Origin: Tubiluchus corallicola
Lineage: Eukaryota; Priapulida; Priapulimorpha; Priapulimorphida; Tubiluchidae
Reading direction: 5' to 3'
NCBI GenBank assembly: GCA_030141605.1
Contig: JAQGDQ010000038.1
Coordinates: forward strand, 310,001 to 374,000
Length of the DNA: 64,000 nt
The notes under the pieces are model-generated. The model was given only the letters and a program-made list of their open reading frames with translations. It ran no database searches and was not told the origin of the DNA. Numbering within the stretch: the first letter of the stretch is position 1; the number at the start of each line of letters is the position of its first letter. Both the position numbers and the translations under genes were made by a program. Shown piece by piece: positions 35,101-46,438 of the stretch.

Positions 35101-38100
35101 ATCTTACAAAACACTACAGGCAGTTATTTAATTTGCTTTTATATACGTGCCGTATAACAAACTATTACAATTATTAAATAAAAAATACTACACCGCAAGC
35201 AGTTACGCAATCTGCTTACATATAAAAGCTACGCAAATGAATGCTTGAGTGACAACCACATATACATTACTTTGTTTACTGTACTAAGTAAGAGTGCTTT
35301 AAAATGCATTGCTTTTCATAAACAATCTTAAGTTTATGACACAAATGACTGAAACTAAACTATCAGCCTATAGGGCATCCTAATGTACAAATACAACTGG
35401 AATAACACAGATATAGCAATTCAAGTGTAAGTACAGTAACAACAAAAACGTCGAAAAAAATCACCTTTATGACCAGAATATACAGCTACAATTTTATCCG
35501 CAGGACTTTTTCCCTTTCTGTTACATGAAATTATGGTTCCATGTTCTGTCCCAACCATGAATTTTGTAGGCTGAAAACATATTGTAAAAAATGTATTTAT
35601 AAAAAGCTCTCTAACACAAATCACGGCTCTACCATTTTCTGACAAATCTAAACTTACTCAACTAAAAAATGTGTTCTCCCAAACACCATTACAATATCAC
35701 CTTCTTGTACAAGCAATGTACTTACAACTGGTATTTGATTTGAAAGAGATAATAAAGATTTGACAGTATCACAATAAAACAAAAAGCTTACTATAGTCGA
35801 CTCATATTCCAAAGATGTAGCTCCATGAGCAGCTGCTATATTGCCTTTCTTTGTTGGGTCTAGAATCAGTGTTTCCGTTGGCTCCCCAAATTTTCGTATG
35901 TCCCACCATAACACCTGCAGGAAGTAAAGTCAAAATTCTGTTGAGCAATATTAATTAAATTTCTATGTACAAAGAACTGTTTAAGACAAAAATAAAATTA
36001 CCTGTCCATCAGTAGAAGCAGAAAAACACTCTGTTCCTGTCTTACTGTGCAACCAGATAGTTTTATACACTGGGTCATGATGACTGTTCTCAACCTTTGA
36101 AGTATCAACTGGATAAGAGCCTTTTCGTGTGTCCCAAAAAGCTTAAAAATACGACAATTCACTGTTTAATATAGATATAGTACATAAGACAAGCCGTCAC
36201 AGTTAAAATCATTGTCAGCATGAATTTGTCAAGTTAAGCAAAGTCTGAACAAGGAACAATTAGTTCAGGTAAGCAAGTCAAATTATTAGTTTGATACATA
36301 CCGACTTGTCCGTTGTACCATCCACCAGCAATTATATGTGAATCTTTCGGATTGTATTCTAGGCACACAACAGGTGACATTGGTTTTAGTGTAAGTTCAG
36401 GACGATTAGGATTTTCTATATCCCATACAAATGAATCTAAACTTGTTTGCGTAGCATGTCGCTGAAATCGTAAGGTACTGTAAGCAACGGCAAGTTTCCT
36501 TGCACCGTCTGGAACCCATGATAAACTTGTTGCTGGTCGTTTGATTTCAGATGGATCTCTAAAAAAATTAAGTTATTTATTGTTAAACGCTGCCCAAAAA
36601 TAAAAATATTGCACAACGGGCTGTAAATTTTTATTGCAGACATGCAACTCATACTACTGATGTGATATGATGAGATCATTCTTTGATGCAAATTTGAATT
36701 TTAAGACTAATCACCAAGAACTCTCTACATTTTCTATCTGAGCACATACAGGAATCAACAAGTTTTTCAATGTTCATGTACAGTTCGTTAATGAAATTTA
36801 ATGGAAAACAGTAGCTGAGGAAAGAACTGACCGAAATATATTAATTGTTTTTGCCGAAGGAGTTTCAACAGCAGTTTCTGCATCAAGTTGATCAAAAAAT
36901 TCCTGATAGATATCAACAGCATTGTTTTGTTTTATGGTATGCTCCATAACCTGATAATAAGAAATAGAAACTAACATATCCTAATTTGCAAAATCAATTT
37001 TTTTACTCGCATAAAAGCATGCATATAGTACAAGTCTTTGCTGACAGTTATCTTATCGTTATAAATAAACTCAAGGTCAAGGTGATTATAATATTGTACA
37101 AATAATCTTATCATAAGATTTTTTATCTATATTACCTGACTTATAGCAATGGTTAACAAAGGAAAACATAAAATGACAGTCAACTACAGTCTTACAATTT
37201 GCTGACTAAAGTAGACTTATATTCAATAACTAAATTTATTTGTGGCAAAATGACTATGATAAAAAGTGCTTCCAATTATTTATGATGTTATATCAGATAA
37301 ATGCTAATTAGGGATGTACCGAAAATTCAGATCACGGAATTTTTTCCCGGAGTGTCAGTATAAAAATCCGGTCCGGTAAACTTCGGTTGTAATCACAAAA
37401 GGTTCGGCAAACCTTTGACATTCTGATGTCACTTTTTACTAATTGTCATATTTGGTGAAAATTATGTTAAACAAACCGAATAAAATGCTTATAAAAAGTT
37501 ATCCGAAAAAAGCTAACAGTAAACAGCAAACATGGCACAATGGCTGACATTTTGCTTTCTGCTTCTGTACGATAACTAGAAGAATGTGCTTCACCGTCGG
37601 TACACATGCAACTACATAAGTTGCGCCAATATGCAAAATGATGGCAGTACTGTATTAGACACGACCAATGAGAACTCGAGCTACCAAACAATTATACTAT
37701 TGCAGTTTTGCTTAAAAACTGATTTAATTGATTGTACAAAACAGTTTGAACAGCTGGGGCTGCTTTTCAAATACTTAGTAGTAACGTTAGCCATTAAGTA
37801 CGAACACAAATTTAGTAATTTTACTCAGAACGATTTTACTCAGCTCAAAAATCACCACTAACTTAAAACGATAAAACATTATAGAGTTTATAATTCTTTG
37901 GATTACAAGAAAATTCGGTTTAGTGTGGGTAAAAAATTTCATTTCGCTTCAGTCCGGTAGTCCAATTTAACTCAATATTTTATTCAGGATTCAATTCGGC
38001 AGCATGACCGATCATTCAGTTCAGCTTCGGTTCGGTGGCACCCAAGCATAAAAAGTCGTCTTTGGTTCAGCTGACAAAAATGTGCATTTGGTATACCTGT

Positions 38101-38927
38101 AGTGCTAGCATAAGAGCACTATGGCTTCAATTGTGCCAACACTCCCCTCTGTCAAATTGGATACACCCTACTTGTGACGTAGGCATTACTACTTAACTGT
38201 CAGCCTCCGCTAATCTGGGCTTCCCTGTTGTAAGCCAGCTGTAACATTACCACATTTGGCTGATGAGTCTGTTGCTATGAAACTTCTTTACTGTTTTTAA
38301 TAAAATAGTTTATTATGCCTAAATCGGTGCAGTTTCCTGTTAGTGACTTTACACTAATATTCATGTTTAATTTTTACCCCTCCCAGGTTGAGGATCGAAT
38401 TAATGTAATTCTCATCTTTTTCCACTTTTTTGCGAAACCGAATTGTTTGTTCCACTTCAGCTGGATTTACATCTTTCGGCCATCCACCTTCAAAGTGGTT
38501 TACTCCATGCGCATCCGTTTCAAATCGTTCTGTGTTAACCTGCAATGAAAACATAGAATTCGTTCAAACCTCTTAATCCTAGTGAACATTTACAGTTCAA
38601 TTCTTCTAAAAATGCCAGACGAGTAGAAATTGTGTAGAAATAATCAAAATTTTTCAAATAATATTACACAATTATGGAAATGGATTTACCAAATTACCAA
38701 AAAGGTTTTTTCTGTGCATTAGTAGTTGCCATAATCAGTATTACCTCATGTTCAGAAGCATCATAGCCACACTGTATGGCCCTGTCTGTCAAGTTCTTCT
38801 CAATGTATTCTGATGCAAGTGCATGATCTGGGACAATGTCAACAAGTAGTTCTGCTGTCCTATCTGCAAAATGACACTGGCGACCAAATTCACTCCTCTT
38901 TTTTGAGTACACATAGACAATATCCAT
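30139..38927 (-). CDS. DNAI2: Dynein axonemal intermediate chain 2 (outer arm), gene-level CDS span
   Basis: WD-repeat intermediate chain that, with DNAI1, holds the heavy chains of the outer dynein arm in motile cilia; assembled in the cytoplasm, acts in the axoneme. Coding exons in transcript order: 38745-38927, 38378-38539, 36832-36950, 36302-36558, 36002-36141, 35792-35914, 35465-35570, 32993-33110, 32441-32576, 31957-32103, 31658-31778, 30139-30389. All junctions are GT-AG and keep phase, giving about 620 residues against about 605 in human. It begins [18 protein letters not shown] and ends in a Glu/Asp-rich tail before TGA (30139-30141). Similarity to vertebrate DNAI2 runs from end to end. 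The donor of exon 11 is uncertain (31658, or 31673 with the same phase). The first AUG is the family start. Confidence 0.95.
32441..36950 (-). CDS. DNAI2: DNAI2 exons 3-9, WD-repeat propeller
   Basis: Seven exons encode the beta-propeller. WD-type blades are visible as [50 protein letters not shown] and [16 protein letters not shown]. Between them are the DNAI2-specific blocks [20 protein letters not shown] and [19 protein letters not shown]. The 2.35-kb intron between 33111 and 35464 holds no recognisable gene; a minus-strand frame at 34014-34199 is not convincing. Confidence 0.94.
37309..38043. mobile_element. Probable non-autonomous hAT-like DNA transposon relic in DNAI2 intron 2
   Basis: The left end reads AGGGATGTACCGAAAATTC. 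The right end, read on the other strand, is GGGTGCCACCGAACCGAA, an imperfect terminal inverted repeat. GGGATG-type ends with CCGAA motifs are common in animal hAT elements. Internal CCGGTCCGG/TTCGG motifs occur near both ends. I found no transposase frame and no clean 8-bp target duplication, so it is an old, decayed copy. Confidence 0.45.
38378..38927 (-). CDS. DNAI2: DNAI2 exons 1-2, N-terminal region
   Basis: Exon 1 (38745-38927, 61 codons): [32 protein letters not shown] and ASEHE, donor GAG|GTAATA. Exon 2 (38378-38539, 54 codons): [26 protein letters not shown], then [16 protein letters not shown], donor [18 protein letters not shown] and the [16 protein letters not shown] block are signatures of the DNAI2 N-terminus, which contacts the other intermediate and light chains. 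Confidence 0.95.
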
Positions 38928-41016
38928 TGTAATTAGTCTTTTTTGCAGTTAGTGTTATAAGAGAAATTCATAATATCTGCAAAATCAACAAAAAATTAGC
39001 TGTCTGCAAGGAAAGTGGAGTGTCTGGCAGCAAGCAAAAGCAAGTATAAAAGTAAAACTGGTGTTATAACTATATACGTATATAAATATAAACGGCAAAT
39101 TTAGAAAACAGCTACAGTATTTTGATGGCCTAAATAAGGTAAAAATATGTCACTAAATGAGGAAATCTTTAGCAAAATATCATTGTCGATGATTTAATTG
39201 GCATTAAAATGAATCATTGCAAAATGGAGTGCCATGCGTTAAGTGAGAATTAACTACTCTGAATCTACCAGACAAAATAGGTAATAAGTACAAATCTCAA
39301 AAAGAATGATTATTGAAATCTGGCATCTTCAAAACTTGTATAGTATATAACACCAGAATCTACATATATACTTCATTTAACGTACTGCTGTGCTTATATC
39401 AAATCATTTGTGGTCTAGTATTGCAACAGGCACAACGCAAAGGGTTACTGGACAGTTGCAGACGATCAACACACCGTAACATAAACTATAGTACATGTAT
39501 ATTGTAGGGATTGTACACTTGATGTAAATGATGGGTGCATCATACTGCATTTTGTTGATATTGCTTTCAAGTTTCAACCAATGACCAATTTCTCACGCGT
39601 GTAAATTTTAGATAATTTGTTGGCCCTTCTAAGTTTTCTAAGATTTAGTATTACTTTCGGTTTTTATTAGTTAACTTTATGTAGTGTTCTTAAACAATTG
39701 CACATAGGACATAGGAATTTAGGCAATAATTCGTTTCTAAAATTCATTTAAAGCCTTTGCTATGCAGGCATGTTGTTGACAATTGGGTTCAGTGGTGGTT
39801 ATGAAGTCAAGAAAATTTAATGCGTGTTTTGTCATCATAGTGACAGGTGTCCAACTTACATCCAGTACAGGACGAACAAGTTGTTCGATCTACACATGTA
39901 ATAGGACATGCAATGGACAGCCAATAGTGCCATTTGCACACACACTTTCACATATCATTAATTTTAGCATTTATCGCGACGATAATAACAACGTTAATCT
40001 AAGACTTAGTTTTATTGAAATTACGTCCATCCTAAACCAAAGCACGAACTGACGTTAATAATATATCTTTAGCAATGGTATGAACTATGACGTAAATGTA
40101 ATGAACTGTGAACTATACTAATTTACTATTGCGATGAAGCTTCACAATTGGGACATGTATAATATTGAACACATTACACAAAAGAGTTGCTTAGCAACCC
40201 AGCCGATTAAATGTTTATTAGTTTTTGGTTTGTGAAAAAATTACTAACCTTGTGGCCAGGAACGAAATAAATTTTTGCGATTACTAAAATACACATTATT
40301 AATTATTTTGAATCTTGAATTTAAGGAACTTTGAGAATTATAGATAAATTAAGTCCTATTCCAATTCACAGATGGCGCTTCCTTTACTTCTGAAGTTTTG
40401 TTAAAGGTATATACTGAAAATTTTTATCATAAAAATCGCTTTAAATCGTTGTATTTTGTTCTTCCTGTACATTTTATTAACGTCGCCTGAACAACATAAG
40501 CTAATTCTAATTGTGTAAAAGCAGAACTTATGAGCGTATTTAAATCAGCTAGTCCGTTTTGTTGGATAACTGTAGGCTTTACTATATACGGTTAACTCCT
40601 CGCTGCTTAAGTCTGTAACTTTGCTGCTCAAATCTAATACACACTAGTCTTGCCTGTGATGACATGGCTTAGTTTTAGTAATTCCAAAATGAAATGTACA
40701 GCTCTGGGTTTTCCTGAAACCAGCTTATAGAACAGTGCAACTCTAGGGTTACATATCTCAAGCTAGTTATTCCTCTACAAAACTGAATTTTGTATATTGC
40801 ATTTTATATAAATTCATTGCAACATGAGAAATAATGTTGTTTCTGAAATTCCTGACAAGTTTTGGTGGAGATGTATGCTATAATAATAGCACAAGAGGAC
40901 GACTTTGTGAGAAGAGAAGCAATAAAATGTCAACTTTAGTATTGTCTAAGTGTGAGTGAATTATAAATTCAATTTCCATTGTTTAAATATATAATTTTTA
41001 TTGGTTTGCATTGCAG
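38928..41016. other. Divergent upstream region shared by DNAI2 and RPL38
   Basis: About 2.1 kb between the DNAI2 start (minus) and the RPL38 5' UTR exon (plus). It must hold both promoters and the untranslated first exons. An RFX X-box-like palindrome is at 40186-40198. Short frames at 39313 and 39783 look like chance. No repeat family is recognised. Confidence 0.5.
40186..40198. promoter_or_regulatory. X-box-like palindrome (RFX site) upstream of DNAI2
   Basis: GTTGCTTAGCAAC is a perfect palindrome of GTTGC/GCAAC half-sites with a 3-base spacer, close to the RFX X-box (GTTGCC-N-GGCAAC class). RFX factors activate ciliary genes, and this site is about 1.26 kb upstream of the DNAI2 AUG. Confidence 0.45.
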
Positions 41017-41059
41017 ATAGCTGGGTGTGGTAGACTCAGGACTGCAAGCCAGCAACATG
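41017..41059 (+). CDS. RPL38: RPL38 5' UTR exon ending in the start codon
   Basis: After acceptor TTGCATTGCAG, a 40-base leader ends AGCAACATG, and the donor GTAATA follows directly (41060). The AUG at 41057-41059 is the only coding triplet here. The acceptor implies a further untranslated exon, or a trans-spliced leader, upstream; I cannot locate it. The ATG and donor are duplicated 32 bases downstream. Confidence 0.85.
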
Positions 41060-41119
41060 GTAATATATTAGTTTCTCTGATCTTTTTCATGGTAATATAT
41101 TAGTTTCTCTGATCTTTTT
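41056..41119 (+). repeat. Tandem 32-bp duplication of RPL38 start codon and 5' splice site
   Basis: Two identical 32-base units (41056-41087 and 41088-41119), each beginning CATGGTAATATATTAG and ending TCTGATCTTTTT. Each carries ATG|GTAATA, so both the start codon and the intron donor are present twice. Confidence 0.95.
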
Positions 41120-42975
41120 CAACTGTTGTAAAACTTTAAATTACACAATATTTGGATCAAAAGTTATTGACGAAGTAGTTTATTTCTAAATGGTCAGCCT
41201 AATTAAAATATTGCAACAATCCACATTCTTTTGGCAATATGAGATATTCAGAGATATTACTATATACAATTAGGTTACATTACATTGACTACAATACGGA
41301 TAACAAAGTAGCATGTTAGGAGATTTATTTTGAGAAAGTAGCATGTTAAAGACTATGTTAAATTCTCATTAAGCTAAATAAGCCTTGTCAATATATTGGC
41401 GAATTTTTATTTTTCAGCCGAGGCAGATAATGGAAATTAAAGATTTCTTGTTAACAGCAAGACGAAAAGATGCAAAATGTAAGAATATTTTGTTGTTGGT
41501 AATCTTCATGTTCTGTAGTCTTAAGGACAATTATAATTTGCTTGTGTTTTATATGCAGATCAGCTGGTTTTTCGAATTATATTAAGCAAGCAGCAACATG
41601 TATTCTAGACACAATATTTGTATTGAACTAGAAGTTGCTCTTTTAGCATTGAGCCTACTTTTTAGAATAGTATGATTCGTTTACAAACTTAGTAACATAT
41701 AAATTGCAGTTAAGCCGGCCACAAAAAATTGTTTCTGTCTTACCTCACGATCTCAAAGGATGTCAGTTGGGAGGAAGAAAAAAGTTTTTAATTAAAAGCT
41801 TTATGAATGTTTAAAGCTGAATCGTGGCAATCGGTATTCAAAATTAGTTGAAATCAAAGTTTGTTTATTTCCCACTGGCTAGCAGTAATGTTTTAAATTT
41901 TTTCAATGCACATTTTTTTACCCTTTGTTTTTAGGTTTGCATTACCAAATTATCGTATCACCAATTTTTGTATAGTCTCTTTTTTGTATCATGCACGTGT
42001 GTGTTCTGATAGTTATGGTAAAAGTGGCAACACTACTCAGCTATTAATACACCACTTTGGCAAAAAATTTGATACTTTTAGCCTCCAATACAATGAGCAT
42101 CATACAAAATGGCAACCCTGACTGAAAGTTAGCCGTGGAAAACATGGCCGTGTTTTGCATTTTACGTTCTAAATTAAAAAATACGCTTTTATATGACTGT
42201 GTTAAGTAAGTATATGAATGTACAAAAAAATTATAAAATTTCCGGCCGGGTGAGCCATAAAAAACCGGAAACAGAAGTATTTTTATTGTCGACCTTAATT
42301 AATTGTAAGATGTTTTTTCTTGAAAACTAATTAAAATATTGCACTTTATTAGCTGTAAAGATTAAGAAGAACAGAGAGGATGTAAAGTTCAAACTTCGCT
42401 GCAGCAAATATCTTTACACGTTGGTTATCCAGGATCGGGAAAAAGCAGAAAAGTTAAAACAGTCTCTTCCACCAGGTTAGCCTGTTTTTAAGGAATGTTA
42501 TTCAAAATATGGACCAAACTGAAACTTGCTGTTTTTGAAGGCCCAAATGATATGTTTTTACAGTTGTACCAGAGTGACCTGTGCATACACATTAAGCATT
42601 TTCTATTTAATTATTACAAAACTGTAACTATCAAAATGATAATTTAGTAAATTTCTTTTCATTAATGAAATTTTGCAGATAGTACAATTATATAATGCAT
42701 ATTTCTATTGAGATATGCATGTAAAGTAATTTGTAGTTTTTTTTTTCAAAACATTACAACCACAGTGGTGTTCATGTATTTCTGAGACTACACTTTGTAG
42801 ATGTTCTGTATAATTTGTGTGATTTGGAACATGCAGTATAGATGTACTTGTAATTGGTGTAGTATAGAACCAGACAAAAGAACTCTAGTAGTAAAAGTTT
42901 TATTACGTGCAGTGTGACTTCAGTATGTGTGTTCTTTATTTTTTTTTAGGTTTACAAGTTAAAGAACTAAAGTAA
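41057..42975 (+). CDS. RPL38: Large-subunit ribosomal protein eL38
   Basis: Cytosolic 60S ribosomal protein. Coding exons 41057-41059 (ATG), 41418-41478, 42353-42475 and 42950-42975 (stop TAA 42973-42975), all GT-AG and in phase. They give exactly 70 residues, the length of human RPL38: [70 protein letters not shown]. Only a few conservative changes from the vertebrate protein are seen, so the gene is intact and not a retrocopy. A poly(A) signal AATAAA lies at 43010-43015, giving a short 3' UTR as is usual for ribosomal-protein genes. Confidence 0.97.
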
Positions 42976-43009
42976 TTTATTGGAATTTAGGTAAGTTTGA
43001 TATATCACA

Positions 43010-43015
43010 AATAAA
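43010..43015 (+). terminator. RPL38: Poly(A) signal of RPL38
   Basis: AATAAA 35 bases after the stop codon, within a small inverted repeat (ATCACAA...TTGTGAT). Confidence 0.6.
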
Positions 43016-46000
43016 TTGTGATGTAGTGTAGAATGATTCCTTTAAATGCAACTTCATATACAAAATCATTGTTTTTAAATTTTAAGGCCTTGCTTATAGT
43101 TAGAATTACAGTCAACTTCGCTTAATCTCTATGTACCAAAGAAACAGTGGCATAGCTAGGTCGATGGATGGCTCAGTCTGGTGGCATTTTCAGAGGGTGA
43201 CGCATTAATCAAGTATACTGAAAAAATAGATTGTGTCAGAATAGTAGAAATGTGTTACAAAACTTGTATGATGTGTGTGCAATAGGCAATATACGTTGTC
43301 TAATTTGTGCATTGATAATTGTTGCAGGCACAGTGATGTATAATTCGTCTGTCATAATTTGCACGTCTGTTGTTGTAGGCCTTATGATGTTTACATTTTC
43401 ATGTTTTAGAAATCGTTCAACTTTACCAATCAGCTGCTTGATGTCAAGGTGCAATTTTCCTAACAATAGTAATTGATCATACATTTAAATTTTGTTCAGC
43501 ATGTTTGTGTATTGTTACTAAGAGAAAGCAAAACACCTAACATAAATTGTAGCGCTTACTGTGAGAGAAAATTTACACAGTTTTTGTTTTATTTGTTTTC
43601 AAAATTTTTCTGCAGACTCATCTTGAGTTTACTGTGATGTACATTTATAATCACATTCTGACATTCGACATTTTAACTACTTCTAAACTAGTAGATACTA
43701 AGTTTTAAAAAAAGCTAGGCAATTTCTTATGTTAGGCTTTTGGAAGCCTAGTTAAAATGTGACTACATAGGTAGTAGTCCGTCATCTGTTTTTTAAAGTT
43801 TCTTTCTGAAAATCTTTACTAAAATTTTTACCTTTGAATGTGTGCATTTATATTTGTGACTTATTTGACTTTTGAGTTGTCTTGTTTGATTAACTATTAG
43901 TTCAATGAAGCACTTGACAGCCAGTTTGTGGTTACCAGCCCTGACGAGAGAATTTTATGCATACCAAATGCTGAAATGTTTTTTCCATTTTATAGGTGAC
44001 GCTGTATTTCTGCATCTTGTTCCCATGATATTTGAGAAAAAGCAGTACCTGGAATTTAGAGAGATGACAGGAGAGAGCCATTTTACACATTCTCTGTACA
44101 TAAAATTCTGTTTCATTAAAGACTGAAAGTAATTATAAAGTGAAATTGTTACTTTTGTTTTTTACATTTTACTTCTTTTGCAGGGCTTAAAAATAGTCTA
44201 TTTTTCACCTTGTAAGATGTAATGGGTGATTGGCATATCAGATGTACTCCTCATTTTAGAAAAACTTTTATGCCCAAGGCAATTTTTTGCCTATTTTAAT
44301 GAGATGTTTTAATAATACATATCTATGATTGATAATTTCTTTTAACTTGGTTTTTGATGTGTATGTCTGAAAATAGTACAGTGCTTTTTAATGTAAAAAG
44401 TACTAATTAGTATACATAAATGTGTATCTTATGTTTATTGCATACTGGTGTACAAAAGGTAGTTTCACCCAAACTCAGTCCCGGTTCTCCAAACTCCCTT
44501 TCAGGCGCTGAGCTGTATACCGCAGAAGTTGTAAAGATACTAAGAGAAGGTAGCACCAAATAGTCTAGAAAATTGACCTTTGACGTTGGGTGACCCATCA
44601 GTGATGATTTTGCTGCATTTCCCAATTGGCTCTCCTCACAATTATTTCAAAACTTTCCCAAAGCCAGCCAACAATATCTTTTTCGACAAGAAATTTATTA
44701 TCAAAATGACAGTTGCAGTAATAAAACATTTACTAGTGATGGCTAAAATAAATAATTCTGACAAGACACATACATTGTTATAAATGATAAATTTCCATTG
44801 TATAAATCTACAAAAATATCTATCCACAAATATTACTAAAACCTATTGTACTTATTCAGATCACAAAACTGCAGTATAAATTAAAACATCTAGCACTAAC
44901 GATATAACTAATAAGACATTGAATATTGATTTGGCTGCATCAGATCATAAAACTTGATATGATGCACATCATGTTTTTTTATAATTATAAAACTAAAAAT
45001 TGTCATTAATCAAAGGCAATAATTATAGTTGAAGCCCGGTAATTTTGTGGTATCAAGCGTATTTCGTACTACAGCATTCGTTTTTCTACTAAGTCATGTT
45101 TGACAAATAAATTCTGAGCTACCTTTAATTTCTGTGATCTTTCTTTATTATCTGCTCGTGACACATATGTGCACAAGATAGCTAGAATTGCTGATGTTAA
45201 CAAATTTTACAAGTTATGCAATAAACCACTGCTACACGAAGTTTTTCTGCACAATTCAGGTCTTCGAAGCACCAAAAACACAGCAATAAAGCTCAGTGTT
45301 CAGCTAATCAGTTACAACGCACAATATGCAGCTTCAGAACTTGCGGTGAAAATGTTAGAAAATCATATTACGAGTGCAAATTTATTTACATGAAACCATA
45401 TTTACAGAACTTTGCAAAACCATTGCTTTATGTGGTTCCTGTCTTGGTTAGATTTGCAATAATTTTGACCAAGTACATAAGTTTTGCTACAAAAATGCCA
45501 AAGGTCAATTTATTACAATCTTAATACTGGGAGCTTCGATAAAAGTTAGTGCTATCAAAGTTTTCAACAGCAGCACGAAACACGATTGCCTCTACAAACA
45601 AAAAAATTGGTTGCCATGTAAAAATGGACAAAACTATTATGCCTTAATTTTTGAGACAGACAATCATTTCACGTGAACAACAATAAAACCGTGAATAAGT
45701 TATCTTATGGTTAAGTTTATTTTTGCCTATTATGCACACACAATTTTTGCACGAAAATATGATCACGTAAAAGAAAAGTTAGGATGTAAGCCTGTAACAG
45801 CGTTTCTCCAAATACGACTTCTGATATTGGGTGACTGACATGATCAATTGTGCATCATATGTAGGGGGAAACAGGACATCATGGACAAAAGGAGAGTTAA
45901 CTCGTCTATTACAATAATAAATGGATTACCTGCACGCTAGGACAATTAACGCTTGCTAATGACAACAGGCCTCCTTTTATTAAAACTCCACACAACTTTC

Positions 46001-46438
46001 TATTCATAGCAGCAGAATCCAGATGTGTAAAAATTTAATTCATCCGGAATAAATTACTTCACAGTATATAATTGGCTTTTATTAAAACTACAAATTCCTA
46101 CTGACCAAGGAAGTCACCTGCTTCATTGCAATTGTAAATCATACAAAAAGTCAAGGTTACAGTTTACACTAGCCTACAAGGATACAGTAACAAATCAACA
46201 AAGCCTGAACTTTTAATTCACCGCTTATTTATACTTTTCACAGTAATTTGTAGCAAGTCAAAATAACATACAACGTGATTGTCACTTTTATATCCAAAAA
46301 TCAAATTAAAAGTTGGTAAAGTTAAATTTAAAAAAATCACTGAATTCTGAAAATTTGTTGTTACAAAACATTGGTGTGTGAATAAGGAGTAGCACCAAAA
46401 CGGCAAACCCTGTTTATGACTTATTATGTCTTAAATTG
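43016..46438. other. Intergenic region between RPL38 and the MPP7-like gene
   Basis: No convincing gene. A CAGTGGCATAGCTAGG stretch at 43145-43160 resembles the terminal repeat of widespread invertebrate DNA transposons, but no partner end was found. Overlapping frames on both strands at 43231-43484 and a minus frame at 44407-44625 are unassigned. The MPP7-like 3' UTR occupies the right part; minus-strand AATAAA lies at 46078-46083. Confidence 0.4.

Noticed and set aside
43231-43484. Overlapping 80-codon frames on both strands downstream of RPL38
   Set aside because: No splice sites, start context or family similarity; possibly part of a decayed transposon.
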